From assembly GCF_051020985.1 (NCBI RefSeq), contig NC_135003.1, positions 2,752,001-2,816,000 on the forward strand: DNA of 64,000 bases. Reading direction: 5' to 3'. The position numbers and the translations under genes were made by a program. Of this stretch, positions 61,801-64,000 are shown one piece after another; within the stretch, counting starts at the first letter, position 1; every line of letters begins with the position of its first letter. This stretch comes from Nomia melanderi. Its lineage: Eukaryota; Arthropoda; Insecta; Hymenoptera; Halictidae. Under the pieces are notes generated by a model. The model did no database searches. It was not told the origin of the DNA and saw only the letters and a program-made list of their open reading frames with translations.

Positions 61801-62225
61801 CATTTTGCTTGCCATTTCCGTGAGCGTTGAACGATTCGTCAGCGATAATTGAAGAGGATGTTGGGAGCGGTGATTCAAGAAGATCAACGTGATGTTACCT
61901 GGTGCAGGCAGACGAAGCTAACCTAAATGAACAACACAATCAAATCACGGTGCACAAGGTAGGTATTGCATCCAGTGACGCATTCGAGTGAACTGACAGC
62001 AGGGCGCTGTAAGCCTTGCCTTACCGGAGACCAGAAGGGTTAGTGCTTCGGCTGCAGCCTCAAATATCACGAGGGTTGCCAGACAAGGGTGAACCTGATG
62101 CGTAACAAGGCAGTTAAGTATCTATTATCCGTCCTGTCGGGTCGTGACCGTGTACAAAAAGCTCGCATCTGCTGAATGGTTGATTTGACCCATGTTGTTC
62201 CACGATCGAATGAAAACTAGTTTAA
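61800..62225. other. compositionally distinct block, possible non-coding exon or TE relic
   Basis: A 400-bp block of near-balanced composition inside AT-rich DNA, without the CpG excess of the other islands. It contains AAG/GTAGGT at about 61959, which could be a donor. A short plus-strand stretch near 62046 reads CFGCSLKYHEGC, vaguely like a zinc knuckle but with the wrong Cys-His spacing and an in-frame stop just upstream. I do not recognise it. Confidence 0.3.
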
Positions 62226-63030
62226 TATGTCGTTCAAGTGGGTTCAATCTTGCGTTCTTTGTTCTGTTTATCTTGTTCAAATTAAGCATCCTTTTGATTA
62301 TGCTATATTTTGACTGAAAAGTATATATAAGAATTTTGCTGATATAAATAATTCTAATATCTCGTCTGTTGGAAAGATAAAGCCGCTTGTTATTAACTAC
62401 AGTCTCGGTTTTCGGCTAAATATCTACAATTGTGGGCAAGACTTTAAACTAATAATATTCAAAGTCATCGACAGGGTTTTAGATTAATTATATCTAAAAA
62501 AAAGTATGCATAGACTAAACGAATAAACAAAGGAAGATAAACTGTGGTCATATAAGCTGGGTAATTTGCATAAACCTAATGTATGAATAAAGATTTTGGC
62601 GGACATATGGATTACTGAATCATTATTCCTAGTTTATGTGCATAGTAAACATACAAACCTAATAAGCATCCTTGATAATGATGTATGATTTATTCAGAAC
62701 CTCTAACAGGCATAACTAAACCACTGATTTTATATAATATATTCAGACCAAATATGAATACGCAAGATATAATGAAATAAAATCATTAATAAAAAATGAT
62801 AAATTATTAACCCGGATTGATAAATTATAAATTAAAATTAATATTTGGAACATGCTTGACGCTTCAATTTTTTAAGAAAGTTCGCTACACAGACTGAATC
62901 TAGTATCAATCACAACAGAATCTACCAAGAAGCGCAACGATCATCATTCGAGAAATATTAATTATCAAGATCTCAGTATGTATTTTTTCCAACTGCCTGA
63001 ATCAAGAAGACTTTCCAGCTTCAGTGGAGT
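62225..63030. other. AT-rich non-coding DNA
   Basis: Nothing recognised. Confidence 0.6.
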
Positions 63031-63660
63031 GCTTTTCATAGTCGATACTCGAGATCATACTGACAGAGTTCCCAGTAGTTCGCTGCATTAGCCGTGGAAA
63101 GATAGAGAAAGGGAGAGGTAGAGCTGCAATTGGAACGCGATGCAGCCTCGATGGACCTCCGGGAATACGAAGACGGTGGAAAACAATGATTCAAGCTGAT
63201 ACTGTGGAGAGGAGGACGGAAATGGTAAAACAAAGAGCCCGTGGGAGGGGCGCGGAGGATACAAGTACGCACCGATGCAGGAAAGTCACGTACTTTATAA
63301 AACGTAGTACAGCCACCCGAGAGATATTGGTGGTAGTGACGAACGCGCGGACGACGAAGAAAACGTACAAGAGAAGAGGGAGGGGGGGGGGGGGGGGGGA
63401 TAAAAACGATCGTATTTGCTGGGGGTGGATAGAGGAGGGTAGCGCTCTACCGGAACATATGGTTTCCGTGGCAATATGGTGGGAAGAGAGGTACTTTTAC
63501 TCGATAAATGCCACGAAAATGAGCTTTTTTCAGATATGCCCACCCACGCTCTTCCAATCTTCAATCTATCCTTGCTCTTTTGTCTCGGCTCGCACAAACC
63601 ACGTGATTTTTCGGTCCCGCCCCCCGTCTCGGTAACAAACGACCTCTTCAATGAGGTCTC
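63030..63660. other. GC-rich, purine-biased island
   Basis: GC-rich block with a 149-codon plus-strand frame (63186-63635) and a 118-codon minus-strand frame (63295-63651). Both are interrupted in sense by the poly-G/poly-Pro tract and lack a domain. Candidate regulatory region. Confidence 0.4.
63382..63399 (+). repeat. 18-base poly-G run
   Basis: Uninterrupted run of 18 G, preceded by a purine-rich GAGAAGAGGGA stretch. Length is likely variable between individuals or sequencing methods. Confidence 0.95.
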
Positions 63661-63712
63661 ACATTTTCGGGTTTTACGCTCTTCTGGATACTTTTTACCT
63701 CTTCACTTCTAC

Positions 63713-64000
63713 TTTTCTTCTTCTTCTTCTACCTTCCTTCTTTCAACGGGTCCATTTATATCCATTTTACGTTTCAGTTGACTTTTGCTTGTGATAAATA
63801 GATACACAAGTGAGTTTACCATTTTATGTGAAAAGTTGGAAATGAATGTTATGGGTATTGAAATTAATCTGCACTGTTGCGTATTTCGTGGCGTGTTTTA
63901 TTTTGTGTTTAAGTACTGGGTATTTTCTAAGAAAGAAATTATCTTCAGTTTGACAGAAGTATTTAGAAATTTCTGTAGGATAATATAAAGCAGTGCAGAT
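63713..64000. other. CTT microsatellite and AT-rich end of window
   Basis: A short TTC/CTT run at about 63714-63732 is followed by AT-rich sequence. The 67-codon frame at 63785-63988 is Phe-rich and unsupported. Confidence 0.5.

Noticed and set aside
62046..62090. Zinc-knuckle-like CFGCSLKYHEGC as retroelement gag
   Set aside because: Cys-His-Cys spacing does not fit CX2CX4HX4C and a stop lies just upstream in frame.
62085..62115. Resemblance to the 3' end of small-subunit rRNA (AAGGGTGAACCTG and GTAACAAGG words)
   Set aside because: The words occur in the wrong order and spacing, and flanking sequence does not match rRNA.
1..64000. CRISPR arrays, operons, bacterial promoters or prophage
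   Set aside because: No direct repeats with regular unique spacers, no dense gene arrangement and no prokaryotic signals. The exon with splice sites shows this is eukaryotic DNA.

Overview
This is an animal nuclear window and contains no operons or bacterial signals. It is AT-rich and non-coding, broken by short GC/CpG-rich islands of about 0.3-1 kb. The single convincing exon has eukaryotic splice sites. The mix of AT-rich DNA, CpG-replete islands, a degenerate mariner remnant and many TTAA-flanked small elements suggests an insect, probably a hymenopteran such as a bee. That placement is an inference from texture and repeats, not a database match.

Coding content is very small. The one exon I can defend is at 30481-30690 on the minus strand. 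It is 210 bp, phase 1-1, with canonical AG and GT sites, and encodes a follistatin-like EGF plus Kazal module of the kind repeated in agrin-like proteins. No partner exon was recognised. Most of the window is therefore plausibly the very large introns of one agrin-like gene, with more than 30 kb on each side. The other open frames lack recognisable domains, splice context or a complete gene structure, and many lie in GC islands where stop codons are rare by composition.

The rest is repeats and possible RNA structures. From left to right: a degenerate 29-bp minisatellite at three same-strand loci (about 2.13-2.39, 10.93-11.21 and 18.73-18.84 kb); a pre-miRNA-like hairpin at 5414-5511; two TTAA-bounded MITE-like families with two copies each (7507-7767 with 41437-41692, and 13458-13684 with 35489-35714); two adjacent LTR-like units at 15.82-16.51 and 16.77-17.88 kb, each with a terminal stem-loop, a TATA box 27-28 nt before a TCAGCG initiator and a tandem array just downstream; an inverted repeat pair at 35.3 and 36.3 kb; a mariner transposase fragment at 41.86-42.11 kb; two long foldbacks at 45.95-46.09 and 47.24-47.51 kb; and a TTAA-bounded element at 58899-59150. 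GC islands at about 3.2, 7.0, 8.6, 14.0, 19.4, 25.8, 28.5, 32.1, 39.0, 43.3, 50.5, 52.4, 54.7, 58.4 and 63.0 kb may be regulatory DNA or unrecognised exons. Nothing in the sequence alone decides which.
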